From: Calidifontimicrobium sp035325925
Lineage (GTDB): Bacteria > Pseudomonadota > Gammaproteobacteria > Burkholderiales > Burkholderiaceae_C
Assembly: GCF_035325925.1 (NCBI RefSeq)
Contig: NZ_DAOKZA010000015.1
Location: 18,928 to 82,927 of the forward strand
Direction of reading: 5' to 3'
Length of the DNA stretch: 64,000 bases
Below are positions 7,236 through 14,713 of this stretch, one piece after another; the stretch's first letter is position 1, and each line of letters starts with the position of its first letter. The translations under genes and the position numbers were made by a program. Under the pieces are notes generated by a model. It had not been told where the DNA came from, did no database searches, and saw nothing but the letters and a program-made list of their open reading frames with translations.

Positions 7236-7308
7236 GTGCTCGGCGGCACTTAGGCTGCAGCGGCACTTACAAAGCACTTAGCGCGAAGGCCCGGTTAGTG
7301 GGCACTTC
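7233..7308. repeat. Five GCACTT(A/C) repeats next to the attachment site
   Basis: GCACTTA occurs at 7246-7252, 7263-7269 and 7274-7280, GCACTTC at 7302-7308, and the inverted form TAAGTGC at 7233-7239. The cluster lies 22-100 bp inside the tRNA 3' end. This is where arm-type binding sites of a tyrosine integrase or excisionase would be expected. That role is inference. Confidence 0.55.
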
Positions 7309-7316
7309 GCGCTAAG
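7277..7316. other. Perfect 12-bp inverted repeat at the element end
   Basis: CTTAGCGCGAAG (7277-7288) and CTTCGCGCTAAG (7305-7316) are perfect complements separated by 16 nt. The arms overlap two of the GCACTT repeats. The hairpin ends 14 bp before the tRNA-Val 3' end. It could be a recombination-protein site or a transcription barrier between element and chromosome. Confidence 0.6.
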
Positions 7317-7329
7317 GTGTTGATTTACT

Positions 7330-7404
7330 TGGTGGGCAGTGCAGGGTTCGAACCTGCGACCCCTGCCGTGTGAAGGCAGTGCTCTACCGCTGAGCTAACT
7401 GCCC
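7330..7404 (-). tRNA. tRNA-Val (anticodon CAC)
   Basis: Read on the minus strand, 75 nt form a full cloverleaf. The 7-bp acceptor stem is GGGCAGT/ACTGCCC, the D-arm is GCTC AGCGGTAG AGC, and the anticodon stem CTGCC/GGCAG encloses loop TTCACAC (anticodon CAC). The T-arm contains GGTTCGAACC, and CCA is encoded. It lies directly downstream of dnaQ, as tRNA genes do in several proteobacteria. Its 3' end marks the right boundary of the integrated element, which leaves the gene intact. Confidence 0.95.
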
Positions 7405-7439
7405 GGAAGTCGGCTGGCCGCTTTCCGGCAAGGCCGCGA

Positions 7440-8144
7440 TTATGCCATGGCGACGCGCCACACCGTCTTGCCGCCACTGGCCTGGTCGAGGTCGGCGAGC
7501 ACGACCTCGTGGGCGGCACACTCGTCGGCGCTGGCGGCGAGCACCGGCAGCGCGAACTGGCGCAGGTCGACGGCTTCGGCGGCGGCCTGCGCCTGTTCGG
7601 CATCGAGCCCGTCGATGACCAGCGACTCCTGACCCCGCGTCATGCGGATGTACACCTCGGCGAGCAACCCGGCGTCGAGCAGCGCGCCGTGCAGCGTGCG
7701 ACTGGCGTTGTCGACGTCCAGGCGCTTGCACAGCGCGTCGAGCGAGTTCGACTTGCCGGGAAACATCTCGCGCGCCATCAGCAGGCTGTCGACGACGCCG
7801 GCCACGTGCTCGCGAAACGCCGGCCGGCCGATGCGGCGCAGCTCCTCGTCGAGGAAACCGATGTCGAAGGCTGCGTTGTGGATCACGACCTCGGCGCCGG
7901 CCAGGTACTCCAGCAGTTCGTCGGCCACGGCGGCGAACAACGGCTTGTCGGCGAGGAACTCGTCGGTCAGGCCGTGGATGCGCACCGCGTCGTCGCTGTT
8001 GCGGCGCTCGGGGTTCAGGTAGTGGTGCAGGTTGCGCCCGGTCAGGCGCCGGTTGACCATCTCGACGCAGCCGATCTCGATGATGCGGTCGCCGCTCTCG
8101 GGGCTGAGGCCCGTGGTCTCGGTGTCGAGGAAGATCTGTCGCAT
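7440..8144 (-). CDS. dnaQ: DNA polymerase III epsilon subunit (3'-5' proofreading exonuclease)
   Basis: A 234-residue DEDDh exonuclease. Motif I is D7-x-E9 in FLDTETTGL, motif II is HNAAFDIGFLD, and motif III is the HGALLDAGLLAEVY region. The C-terminal region provides the alpha-subunit tether. It edits polymerase errors within the Pol III core. It is transcribed toward tRNA-Val, 36 bp downstream. Upstream (right) is lgt with a 13-bp gap. In many proteobacteria rnhA is next to dnaQ; here rnhA is 19.7 kb away. Confidence 0.95.
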   Translation of the reverse strand: MRQIFLDTETTGLSPESGDRIIEIGCVEMVNRRLTGRNLHHYLNPERRNSDDAVRIHGLTDEFLADKPLFAAVADELLEYLAGAEVVIHNAAFDIGFLDEELRRIGRPAFREHVAGVVDSLLMAREMFPGKSNSLDALCKRLDVDNASRTLHGALLDAGLLAEVYIRMTRGQESLVIDGLDAEQAQAAAEAVDLRQFALPVLAASADECAAHEVVLADLDQASGGKTVWRVAMA

Positions 8145-8157
8145 CGTCGGTGTCGGT

Positions 8158-8955
8158 TCAGTGCGTTCGGCGCGTCGCGCGCAGCCACAGCCAGGCGCCG
8201 GCGGCGACCATCGGCACGCACAGCCACTGGCCCATGCTCATGTTCAGCGCCAGCAGGCCGAGGAAGCCGTCGGGCTCGCGGAAGTACTCGGCGACGAATC
8301 GCAGCACGCCGTAGCCGACGAGGAACGCGCCCGAGACCTGGCCGGTGGCGCGCCGGCCGCGCGCGTACAGCCACAGCAGCACGAACAGCAGCAGCCCCTC
8401 GAGCGCGAACTGGTACAGCTGCGACGGGTGGCGCGGCACGTCGCTGCCCGACTGCGGGAACACCATTGCCCACGGCAGCGACGCATCGGCCGCGCGCCCC
8501 CACAGCTCGCCGTTGATGAAGTTGCCGATGCGCCCGGCCGCCAGCCCGGTGGGCACGCACGGCGCGATCAGGTCGGTGACCTGCAGGAACGGCCGACCAC
8601 GCGAACGCGCGTACAGCGCCATCGCCGCGATCACGCCGAGCAGGCCGCCGTGGAACGACATGCCGCCCTTCCACAGCGCCAGCACCTCGAGCGGGTTCGC
8701 CGCGTAGTGCCCCGGCTTGTAGAACAGTGCGTAGCCGAGCCGACCGCCGACGATCACGCCGACCACGCCCCAGAACAGCAGGTCCTCGACGTCGCGGCGC
8801 GTCCAGCCGGCCTGCGCGAACGCCGGCTGTTTCACGCGCAGCGACGCCAGCCACAGGAACAGCGCGAACGCGGCCAGGTAGGTCAGCCCGTACCAGTGGA
8901 TCTGCACCGGGCCCAGCGAGATCGCGACCGGGTCGAACCGGGGGTGCATGAGCAT
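8158..8955 (-). CDS. lgt: Prolipoprotein diacylglyceryl transferase
   Basis: A 265-residue inner-membrane enzyme that transfers diacylglycerol from phosphatidylglycerol to the lipobox cysteine of prolipoproteins. It has about seven hydrophobic segments and the Lgt signature GRIGNFINGELWGR, with conserved GGRLGYALFY and SFHGGLLG (catalytic His region). The start at 8955 (MLMHPRFDP) fits the family N-terminus (MLIHPxFDP). A -10 box TAGCAT (8963-8968, minus strand) lies seven bases before it, suggesting a leaderless message. A longer start at 9021 would run into the ilvD promoter region. It is divergent from ilvD. Confidence 0.95.
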   Translation of the reverse strand: MLMHPRFDPVAISLGPVQIHWYGLTYLAAFALFLWLASLRVKQPAFAQAGWTRRDVEDLLFWGVVGVIVGGRLGYALFYKPGHYAANPLEVLALWKGGMSFHGGLLGVIAAMALYARSRGRPFLQVTDLIAPCVPTGLAAGRIGNFINGELWGRAADASLPWAMVFPQSGSDVPRHPSQLYQFALEGLLLFVLLWLYARGRRATGQVSGAFLVGYGVLRFVAEYFREPDGFLGLLALNMSMGQWLCVPMVAAGAWLWLRATRRTH

Positions 8956-8962
8956 GGCACGC

Positions 8963-8968
8963 ATGCTA
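8963..8968 (-). promoter_or_regulatory. -10 box of lgt (leaderless-type position)
   Basis: TAGCAT on the minus strand ends seven bases before the ATG at 8955, so transcription should start at or next to the start codon. No clear -35 box is visible. Confidence 0.45.
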
Positions 8969-8999
8969 GCAGCGCCCCGGCGCGCGACCCCCGCCGGCC

Positions 9000-9005
9000 T
9001 AGAAT
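9000..9005 (+). promoter_or_regulatory. -10 box of ilvD
   Basis: TAGAAT at 9000-9005 predicts a transcript start near 9012 and a 33-nt leader. GGAGAG lies just before the ilvD ATG (9045). No leader peptide or attenuator is visible in so short a leader. Confidence 0.45.
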
Positions 9006-9044
9006 CCCCGCTGCTTCGCACGAGCCCCGCCCACCGGAGAGACC

Positions 9045-10742
9045 ATGACCGAACCGCTGAAGATCAACCGCCGCAGCGCGAACATCACCGAAGGCGTGGC
9101 GCGCGCGCCGAACCGCTCCATGTACTACGGCATGGGCTATTCCGACAAGGACTTCAGCAAGCCGATGATCGGCGTGGCCAATGCGCACTCGACGATCACG
9201 CCGTGCAACTCGGGGCTGCAGCGGCTCGCCGACGCGGCGGTCGAGGGGCTGAAGGCGGCCGGCGCGAACCCGCAGGTGTTCGGCACGCCGACGATCAGCG
9301 ACGGCATGGCGATGGGCACCGAGGGCATGAAGTACTCGCTGGTCTCGCGCGAGGTGATTTCCGACTGCGTCGAGACCTCGGTGCAGGGCCAGTGGATGGA
9401 CGGCGTGCTGGTGATCGGCGGCTGCGACAAGAACATGCCCGGCGCGATGATGGGCATGCTGCGCGCCAACGTGCCCGGCCTGTTCGTCTACGGCGGCACC
9501 ATCCTGCCCGGCCGCTACAAGGGCCAGGACCTGAACATCGTCAGCGTCTTCGAGGCGGTGGGCCAGTACAGCGCCGGCAAGATGAGCGACGAGGACTTCT
9601 GCCAGATCGAACGCCGCGCGATCCCGGGCAGCGGTTCGTGCGGCGGCATGTACACCGCCAACACGATGAGCTCGGCGTTCGAGGCGCTGGGCATGAGCCT
9701 GCCCGGCTCGTCGACGATGGCCAACGTCGAGGACGAGATCGTCGCCGCGACGCGCCGCGCCGCCGCGGTGCTCGTCGAGGCGGTGAAGAACGACCTCAAG
9801 CCGCGCGACATCGTCACGCGCGAGAGCATCGAGAACGCGGTGGCGGTGATCATGGCCATCGGCGGCTCGACCAACGCGGTGCTGCACTTCCTGGCCATCG
9901 CACACGCCGCCGGCGTCGAGTGGACCATCGACGACTTCGAGCGCGTGCGCCAGAAGGTGCCGGTGATCTGCGATCTCAAGCCCAGCGGCAGGTACCTCGC
10001 GATCGACCTGCACCGCGCCGGCGGCATCCCGCAGGTCATGAAGCTGCTGCTCGACGCCGGCCTGCTGCACGGCCATTGCATGACGATCACCGGCAAGTCG
10101 CTGGCCGAGAACCTGGCCGACGTGCCGTCCACCGTGCGCGCCGACCAGGACGTGATCCGGCCGCTGTCGAACCCGCTGTACGCCGAGGGGCACCTGGCCA
10201 TCCTCAAGGGCAACCTCAGCCCCGAGGGCAGCGTGGCCAAGATCACCGGGCTGAAGAACCCGCGCATCACCGGACCGGCGCGCGTGTTCGACGACGAGCA
10301 GTCGGCGCTGGCGGCGATCATGGCCGGGCGCATCCGGGCCGGCGACGTGATGGTGCTGCGCTACCTCGGCCCCAAGGGCGGCCCCGGCATGCCCGAGATG
10401 CTCGCGCCCACCGGCGCGCTGATCGGCCAGGGCCTGGGCGAGTCGGTCGGGCTGATCACCGACGGGCGCTTCTCGGGCGGCACCTGGGGCATGGTCGTCG
10501 GCCACGTCGCACCCGAGGCCCACGAGGGCGGCACGATCGCGCTGGTGCAAGAGGGCGACACGATCACCATCGACGCGCACCGCCGGCTGCTGCAGCTCGA
10601 GGTCGACGACGCCGAGATCGCGCGCCGCCGTGCCGCGTGGCAACCGCCGGCACCGCGCTACCGGCGTGGCGTGCTCGCCAAGTTCGCGCACAACGCGGCC
10701 AGCGCCAGCCACGGCGCGGTGCTCGATCGTTACGAATCGTGA
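9045..10742 (+). CDS. ilvD: Dihydroxy-acid dehydratase
   Basis: A 565-residue iron-sulfur dehydratase converting 2,3-dihydroxy-isovalerate or -methylvalerate to the 2-keto acids in valine, isoleucine and leucine synthesis. Cluster ligands are in DCVETS (about 108), GGCDKNMPG (C127) and GSGSCGGMYTANTMS (C199). The C-terminal part has the family motif GLITDGRFSGG. The length is normal. SD GGAGAG precedes the ATG. It is a single gene, divergent from lgt and convergent with the small Trp-rich gene. The sequence GTNAV-type SNA loop (GGSTNAVLH) is intact, so the enzyme should be active. Confidence 0.97.
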   Translation: MTEPLKINRRSANITEGVARAPNRSMYYGMGYSDKDFSKPMIGVANAHSTITPCNSGLQRLADAAVEGLKAAGANPQVFGTPTISDGMAMGTEGMKYSLVSREVISDCVETSVQGQWMDGVLVIGGCDKNMPGAMMGMLRANVPGLFVYGGTILPGRYKGQDLNIVSVFEAVGQYSAGKMSDEDFCQIERRAIPGSGSCGGMYTANTMSSAFEALGMSLPGSSTMANVEDEIVAATRRAAAVLVEAVKNDLKPRDIVTRESIENAVAVIMAIGGSTNAVLHFLAIAHAAGVEWTIDDFERVRQKVPVICDLKPSGRYLAIDLHRAGGIPQVMKLLLDAGLLHGHCMTITGKSLAENLADVPSTVRADQDVIRPLSNPLYAEGHLAILKGNLSPEGSVAKITGLKNPRITGPARVFDDEQSALAAIMAGRIRAGDVMVLRYLGPKGGPGMPEMLAPTGALIGQGLGESVGLITDGRFSGGTWGMVVGHVAPEAHEGGTIALVQEGDTITIDAHRRLLQLEVDDAEIARRRAAWQPPAPRYRRGVLAKFAHNAASASHGAVLDRYES

Positions 10743-10743
10743 A

Positions 10744-10762
10744 CGCCGGCGCCACGCCGGCG
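10744..10762. terminator. Hairpin between convergent ilvD and the small Trp-rich gene
   Basis: CGCCGGCG (10744-10751) and CGCCGGCG (10755-10762) form an 8-bp self-complementary stem with a three-base loop right after the ilvD stop. No T-tract follows on either strand, so termination here would need Rho or stem strength alone. Confidence 0.4.
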
Positions 10763-10770
10763 CGGCACGC

Positions 10771-11019
10771 TCACTTGACGCGCCGGCCGTGCTCGTCCAT
10801 GCCGAGGTGGTCCAGGTGCTTGCGCCGGCGCTCGGCCTTGCGCTGCTCCATCTTGTCGATCTCGCGCTTCTTCGTCAGCCCCGACGAGTCGGCGAACGAC
10901 CACCACAGCACCGCCAGGGCGAACGGCGCGAGCACCCACCACCACGACAGGTCGGCCACCGGGCCGAGTTCCGCGAGCTTGGCGGCGATCAGCAGCACGC
11001 CGAGAACCACGAACGCCAT
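10771..11019 (-). CDS. Small Trp-rich membrane protein (TIGR04438-type)
   Basis: An 82-residue protein starting MAFVVLGVLL at 11019. An upstream ATG at 11049 would add ten residues without an RBS reason. Two hydrophobic segments (residues 2-18 and 25-43) contain a WWWVLAPFALAVLWWSF motif, followed by a basic amphipathic tail (KKREIDKMEQRKAERRRKHLDHLGM). This pattern is the Burkholderiales small Trp-rich family. The function is unknown. It is probably in the inner membrane with the tail in the cytoplasm. Confidence 0.85.
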   Translation of the reverse strand: MAFVVLGVLLIAAKLAELGPVADLSWWWVLAPFALAVLWWSFADSSGLTKKREIDKMEQRKAERRRKHLDHLGMDEHGRRVK

Positions 11020-11118
11020 CGTCAACCCCTTTCGCGCCGGCGGGGTCAACCGCCGGGCCTAGAATTCCGTTTCGGTACCTGTACGTTAACGCGCTATTTC
11101 GACCCGCCGAGAGGAAAC

Positions 11119-11427
11119 ATGAAGACTTTGTTCGCACTGACCGTCGTCGCCGGCCTGTTCGCCGCCTCGCCCGCCTTCGCCGACGCCGAACTGGCGAAGA
11201 AGAAGAACTGCATGGCCTGCCACGCGCTCGACAAGAAGCTCGTCGGCCCGTCGTACAAGGACGTGGCGGCGAAGTACGCCGGCAAGGCGGGCGCCGCCGA
11301 CGAACTGGCGCAGAAGATCATCAAGGGCGGCAAGGGCGTGTGGGGGCAGGTGCCGATGCCCGCCAACCCGCAGGTCAGCGAGGCCGAGGCCAAGCAGCTC
11401 GCGGCCTGGGTGCTGACCGTCAAGTAA
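11119..11427 (+). CDS. Class I c-type cytochrome (c551/c552-like)
   Basis: A 102-residue periplasmic cytochrome. The signal peptide runs to about residue 22 (FAASPAFA), then comes the haem motif C31-M-A-C34-H35. The axial methionine is in WGQVPMPANP (about residue 81) and the protein ends in a helix (EAKQLAAWVLTVK). It carries electrons between bc1 or dehydrogenases and terminal oxidases. It has GAGGAA before the ATG. A -10 box TAGAAT at 11060-11065 implies a 47-nt leader. It is single, with a strong hairpin behind it. Confidence 0.93.
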   Translation: MKTLFALTVVAGLFAASPAFADAELAKKKNCMACHALDKKLVGPSYKDVAAKYAGKAGAADELAQKIIKGGKGVWGQVPMPANPQVSEAEAKQLAAWVLTVK

Positions 11428-11443
11428 CGCGGTCCCGCGCCGC

Positions 11444-11469
11444 AGCCCGCCGCCGCGAGGCGGCGGGCT
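11444..11469 (+). terminator. Stem-loop terminator of the cytochrome gene
   Basis: AGCCCGCCGCC (11444-11454), loop GCGA, GGCGGCGGGCT (11459-11469): a perfect 11-bp stem 16 bases after the cytochrome stop, followed by only short T. It sits between convergent genes and ends next to the copA stop, so it may serve both. Confidence 0.6.
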
Positions 11470-11472
11470 TCG

Positions 11473-13932
11473 TCACGTCGGCGGCGGGCGCCAGCGCCGC
11501 AGCAGCAGCGCGTTGGTCACCACGCTGACGCTGCTGAAGGCCATGGCCGCGCCGGCGATCACCGGGTTGAGCAGCCCCACCGCGGCGAGCGGGATGCCGA
11601 CCACGTTGTAGGCGAAGGCCCAAAACAGGTTCTGGCGGATCTTCGCGTAGGTGCGGCGCGAGATGTCGATCGCCGCCACCACCAGCCGCGGGTCGCTGCG
11701 CATCAGCGTGATGCCTGCGGTCTCCATCGCGACGTCGGTGCCGCTGCCCATCGCGATGCCGACGTCGGCGGCCGCCAGCGCCGGCGCGTCGTTGATGCCG
11801 TCGCCGACCATCGCCACCGTCGCGCCGCCGGCCTTCAGCGCCATCACGGCCTGCGCCTTGGCCTCGGGCAGCACCTGGGCGCGCACCTCGGTGATCCCCA
11901 GCCGCCGCGCCACCGCCTGCGCGCTGCCGGGGTTGTCGCCGGTGAGCATCACCGCCTCGATGCCCAGTGCACGCAGCCGCGCGACGGCGTCGGCGGCCGA
12001 CGCCTTGGGCGCGTCGCCGAAGGCCAGCAGGCCGCGCACGCGCGCCGGGGTGCCTGTCGCGCCCTCGCCCTCGAGCAGCCACGACAGCGTGCGCCCGTCG
12101 GCCTCGAGCGCCGCGGCGCGCCCGGCCAGCGCGCCGGCATCGAGCCCGCGCTCGTGCAGCAGCCGAGTGCTGCCGATCGCCAGCAACCGTCCGTCGACCA
12201 CCGCCTCGATGCCGCGCCCGGGCAGCGCGCGCACGCCGTCGGCAGCCGCGGGCCCGATGCCGTCGGCGCGCGCGCGCTCGAGCACCGCGCGGGCCAGCGG
12301 GTGCTCGCTGCGCGCCTGCAGCGCCGCCGCGTCGCGCAGCAGCGCCGGCTCGTCGTCGCCGTCGGCGGCGACCAGCGCGACCAGCGCAGGCCGGCCCTCG
12401 GTCAGCGTGCCGGTCTTGTCGAAGGCCACATGGGTCACGCGGTGCGCCACCTCGAGCGCCTGCGCGTCCTTGATCAGGATGCCGTGGCGCGCGGCGACGC
12501 CGGTGCCGGCCATGATCGCCGTCGGCGTGGCCAGCCCCAGCGCGCACGGGCAGGCGATGACCAGCACCGACACCGCGTTGATCAGCGCTGCCTGCGCGTC
12601 GCCGAGCCGCCACCAGCCCCCGGCGAACGCCAGCGCCGCGATCACCAGCACCACCGGCACGAACACCGCGGCGACCTGGTCGACCAGGCGCTGGATCGGC
12701 GCCTTGGCCGCCTGCGCCGACTCGACCAGCCGGATGATGCGCGCCAGCGTGGTCTCGGCGCCGACGCCGGTGGTGCGCAGCACCAGCACGCCTTCGGCGT
12801 TGACCGAACCGCCGGTCACGCGGTCGCCCGCGCCCTTGGCCACCGGCAGGCTCTCGCCGGTGATCAGCGACTCGTCGACGTGGCTGCGCCCTTCGAGCAC
12901 CTCGCCGTCGACCGGCAGCTTCTCGCCCGGCCGCACGACCACCACGTCGCCCGCGCGCACCTCGGCCAGCGGCACCTCGGCCTCGGCGCCGTCGTCGCGA
13001 CGCACACGCGCCGACGCCGGTCGAAGCGCCTGCAGCGCGCGGATCGCATCGCTGGTCTGGCGCTTGGCGCGCGCCTCGAGCCACTTGCCCAGCAGCACCA
13101 GCGTGATCACCGCCGCCGAGGCCTCGAAGTACAGATGCGGCGTGCCGTGGTCGGCGTGCCGCCACAGCAGCACCAGCGACAGCCCGTAGGCGGCGCTGGT
13201 GCCCAGCGCGACCAGCAGGTCCATGTTGCCGGCGCCCGCGCGCACCGCCTTGAAGCCGGCGACGTAGAAGCGCGCGCCGAACACGAACTGCACCGGCGTG
13301 GCCAGCAGCCACTGCAGCCAGCCGGGCAGCATCGCGTCGATGCCCAGCGGCATCGCCAGCATCGGCGCGACCAGCGGCAGCGTCAGCAGCGCCGACAGCG
13401 CCACCGGCAGCCACGGCGGCGCGCGCCAGCCCTGCGCGGTGCCGGCGACGTCGGCCTCGGTCTGCACGTGCGCGGCGTAGCCGGCGCGTCGGACCGCGGC
13501 GACCAGCGCGTCGGCCGTCACCGTCGCCAGCGCGGTCACGCGCGCCGTCTCGGTGGCCAGGTTGACGCTCGCTGCGGCGACGCCGTCCACGCGCATCAGC
13601 GCCTTCTCGACGCGCGCCACGCACGACGCGCAGGTCATGCCGTCGATGCGCAGCGTGTGCTCGGCGTCGGACACCTCGTAGCCGGCCTGGCGCACGGCGG
13701 CCACGAGCCGCTGCGCCGACACCGCCGGCGACGCCTGCACCGTCGCGGTCTCGGTGGCCAGGTTGACGCTGGCGGCCTGCACGCCGTCGACGCCGAGCAG
13801 CGCCTTCTCGACGCGGCGCACGCACGACGCGCAGGTCATGCCGCCGACCGGCAGGCGCAGCTCGCAGGCCGGGGCGGGCGCCGGGGTATCGGCCGCCACG
13901 AGGGTCGGAGTCGCCGTGGTGCTCGTGTTCAT
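11473..13932 (-). CDS. copA: Copper-translocating P1B-type ATPase with two metal-binding domains
   Basis: An 819-residue inner-membrane Cu(I) export ATPase. Two N-terminal HMA domains carry GMTCASC (C34/C37 and C101/C104). The two HMA domains look like an internal duplication (both VEKAL...GV..ASVNLATETA). The ion-path motif is C461-P-C463, the phosphorylation site is D505 in DKTGTLTEG, and SEHPLARAV and GDGINDAPAL are the nucleotide and hinge motifs. Start ATG 13932 gives a normal family N-terminus; the longer frame upstream is Arg-rich and unlikely. No CueR-type operator or copZ was seen nearby. Cu(I) rather than Zn/Cd is inferred from CPC and the absence of a CPC-K/DG pattern. Confidence 0.93.
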   Translation of the reverse strand: MNTSTTATPTLVAADTPAPAPACELRLPVGGMTCASCVRRVEKALLGVDGVQAASVNLATETATVQASPAVSAQRLVAAVRQAGYEVSDAEHTLRIDGMTCASCVARVEKALMRVDGVAAASVNLATETARVTALATVTADALVAAVRRAGYAAHVQTEADVAGTAQGWRAPPWLPVALSALLTLPLVAPMLAMPLGIDAMLPGWLQWLLATPVQFVFGARFYVAGFKAVRAGAGNMDLLVALGTSAAYGLSLVLLWRHADHGTPHLYFEASAAVITLVLLGKWLEARAKRQTSDAIRALQALRPASARVRRDDGAEAEVPLAEVRAGDVVVVRPGEKLPVDGEVLEGRSHVDESLITGESLPVAKGAGDRVTGGSVNAEGVLVLRTTGVGAETTLARIIRLVESAQAAKAPIQRLVDQVAAVFVPVVLVIAALAFAGGWWRLGDAQAALINAVSVLVIACPCALGLATPTAIMAGTGVAARHGILIKDAQALEVAHRVTHVAFDKTGTLTEGRPALVALVAADGDDEPALLRDAAALQARSEHPLARAVLERARADGIGPAAADGVRALPGRGIEAVVDGRLLAIGSTRLLHERGLDAGALAGRAAALEADGRTLSWLLEGEGATGTPARVRGLLAFGDAPKASAADAVARLRALGIEAVMLTGDNPGSAQAVARRLGITEVRAQVLPEAKAQAVMALKAGGATVAMVGDGINDAPALAAADVGIAMGSGTDVAMETAGITLMRSDPRLVVAAIDISRRTYAKIRQNLFWAFAYNVVGIPLAAVGLLNPVIAGAAMAFSSVSVVTNALLLRRWRPPPT

Positions 13933-13988
13933 CGTTCGTGCGTGCGGCCGGGCCGCTGGCGTGCGGGCATCAGCGTCGGGGCCGCCAG

Positions 13989-14684
13989 GTGCATTGTCCG
14001 CTGCGCGGCCGCCGCGGGTCGCGGCCGAGGTCATGCTCCGCGCGCTGCGCGAGGACTTCGCCGACGGACCACGACCTGACCCTGTACACGCACCCGCGCT
14101 CGCGCGGTCGCACCGTGCGCTGGATGCTCGAGGAGATCGGCGTGCCGTACCGCGTCGAGCCGCTGGCCTTCGCAACGACGATGAAGTCGCCGCAGTACCT
14201 GGCGATCAACGCGATGGGCAAGGTGCCGGCGCTGCGCCACGGCGACGTCGTCGTCACCGAGTGCGCCGCGATCTGCGCCTACCTCGCCGACGCGTTCCCT
14301 CAGGCGCAGCTGGCGCCGCCGCCGGCCGAGCGCGGCGCGTACTACCGCTGGCTGTTCTTCGCCGCCGGCCCGCTCGAGGCGGCGATCACCGACCGCGCGC
14401 TCGGCGTCGAACCGACCGACGCGCAGCGCGGCTTCGTCGGGTACGGCTCGTTCGACGCCGTCGTCGACACCGTTGACCGCGCGCTGGCCGGGCGCGAACA
14501 CATCGCCGGCCGCCGCTTCAGCGCCGCCGACGTCTACGTCGGTGCCAGCGTCGCGTTCGCGCTGCAGTTCGGCAGCCTGCCACGGCGCGACAGCTTCGCG
14601 GCCTACGCCGACCGGCTGGCGCAGCGCCCGGCGCGCCGGCGTGCGCTGCGCCTCGACGACGAACTGCTCGCCGCGATGCGCTGA
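13989..14684 (+). CDS. Glutathione S-transferase family protein (start uncertain)
   Basis: The GST fold starts at about base 14076 (LTLYTHPRSRGRTVRWMLEEIGVPYRVEPL). This N-terminal thioredoxin domain includes MGKVPALRHGDVVVTECAAICAYLADAFP, the glutathione-binding TE/S turn, and is followed by an all-helical C-terminal domain with DRALAG...FSAADVYVG. It should conjugate or bind glutathione in the cytoplasm. No ATG exists in frame before the fold. The only candidates are GTG 13989 and GTG 13938, which add 29-46 Arg-rich residues unlike any GST. A CTG at 14076 would fit the fold. So the start given here is an upper bound. Confidence 0.8.
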   Translation: MHCPLRGRRGSRPRSCSARCARTSPTDHDLTLYTHPRSRGRTVRWMLEEIGVPYRVEPLAFATTMKSPQYLAINAMGKVPALRHGDVVVTECAAICAYLADAFPQAQLAPPPAERGAYYRWLFFAAGPLEAAITDRALGVEPTDAQRGFVGYGSFDAVVDTVDRALAGREHIAGRRFSAADVYVGASVAFALQFGSLPRRDSFAAYADRLAQRPARRRALRLDDELLAAMR

Positions 14685-14713
14685 CGCACGGCGCGGCCGG
14701 CATCCGGGCGGCC

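Larger units (their letters stand above)
1..7332. mobile_element. Right part of a phage/satellite-type element integrated at tRNA-Val
   Basis: All genes from base 1 to 7235 are on the plus strand and are phage or satellite type: an AlpA-like HTH protein, a primase/DUF3987 protein, a terminase-small-like protein and an HK97 capsid protein. The right boundary coincides with the 3' end of the tRNA-Val gene (minus strand, 3' CCA at 7330-7332), a classical tyrosine-integrase target. Just inside the boundary is a cluster of short repeats and a hairpin. Chromosomal housekeeping genes start right after the tRNA. The left end and the integrase are outside the window. Portal, large terminase, protease and tail genes are absent from the visible 7.3 kb, so a satellite or a decayed prophage is more likely than a complete phage. 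Confidence 0.75.

Noticed and set aside
7440..8144. dnaQ as part of the integrated element
   Set aside because: It is a housekeeping gene next to its usual type of tRNA neighbour and on the other side of the attachment site.
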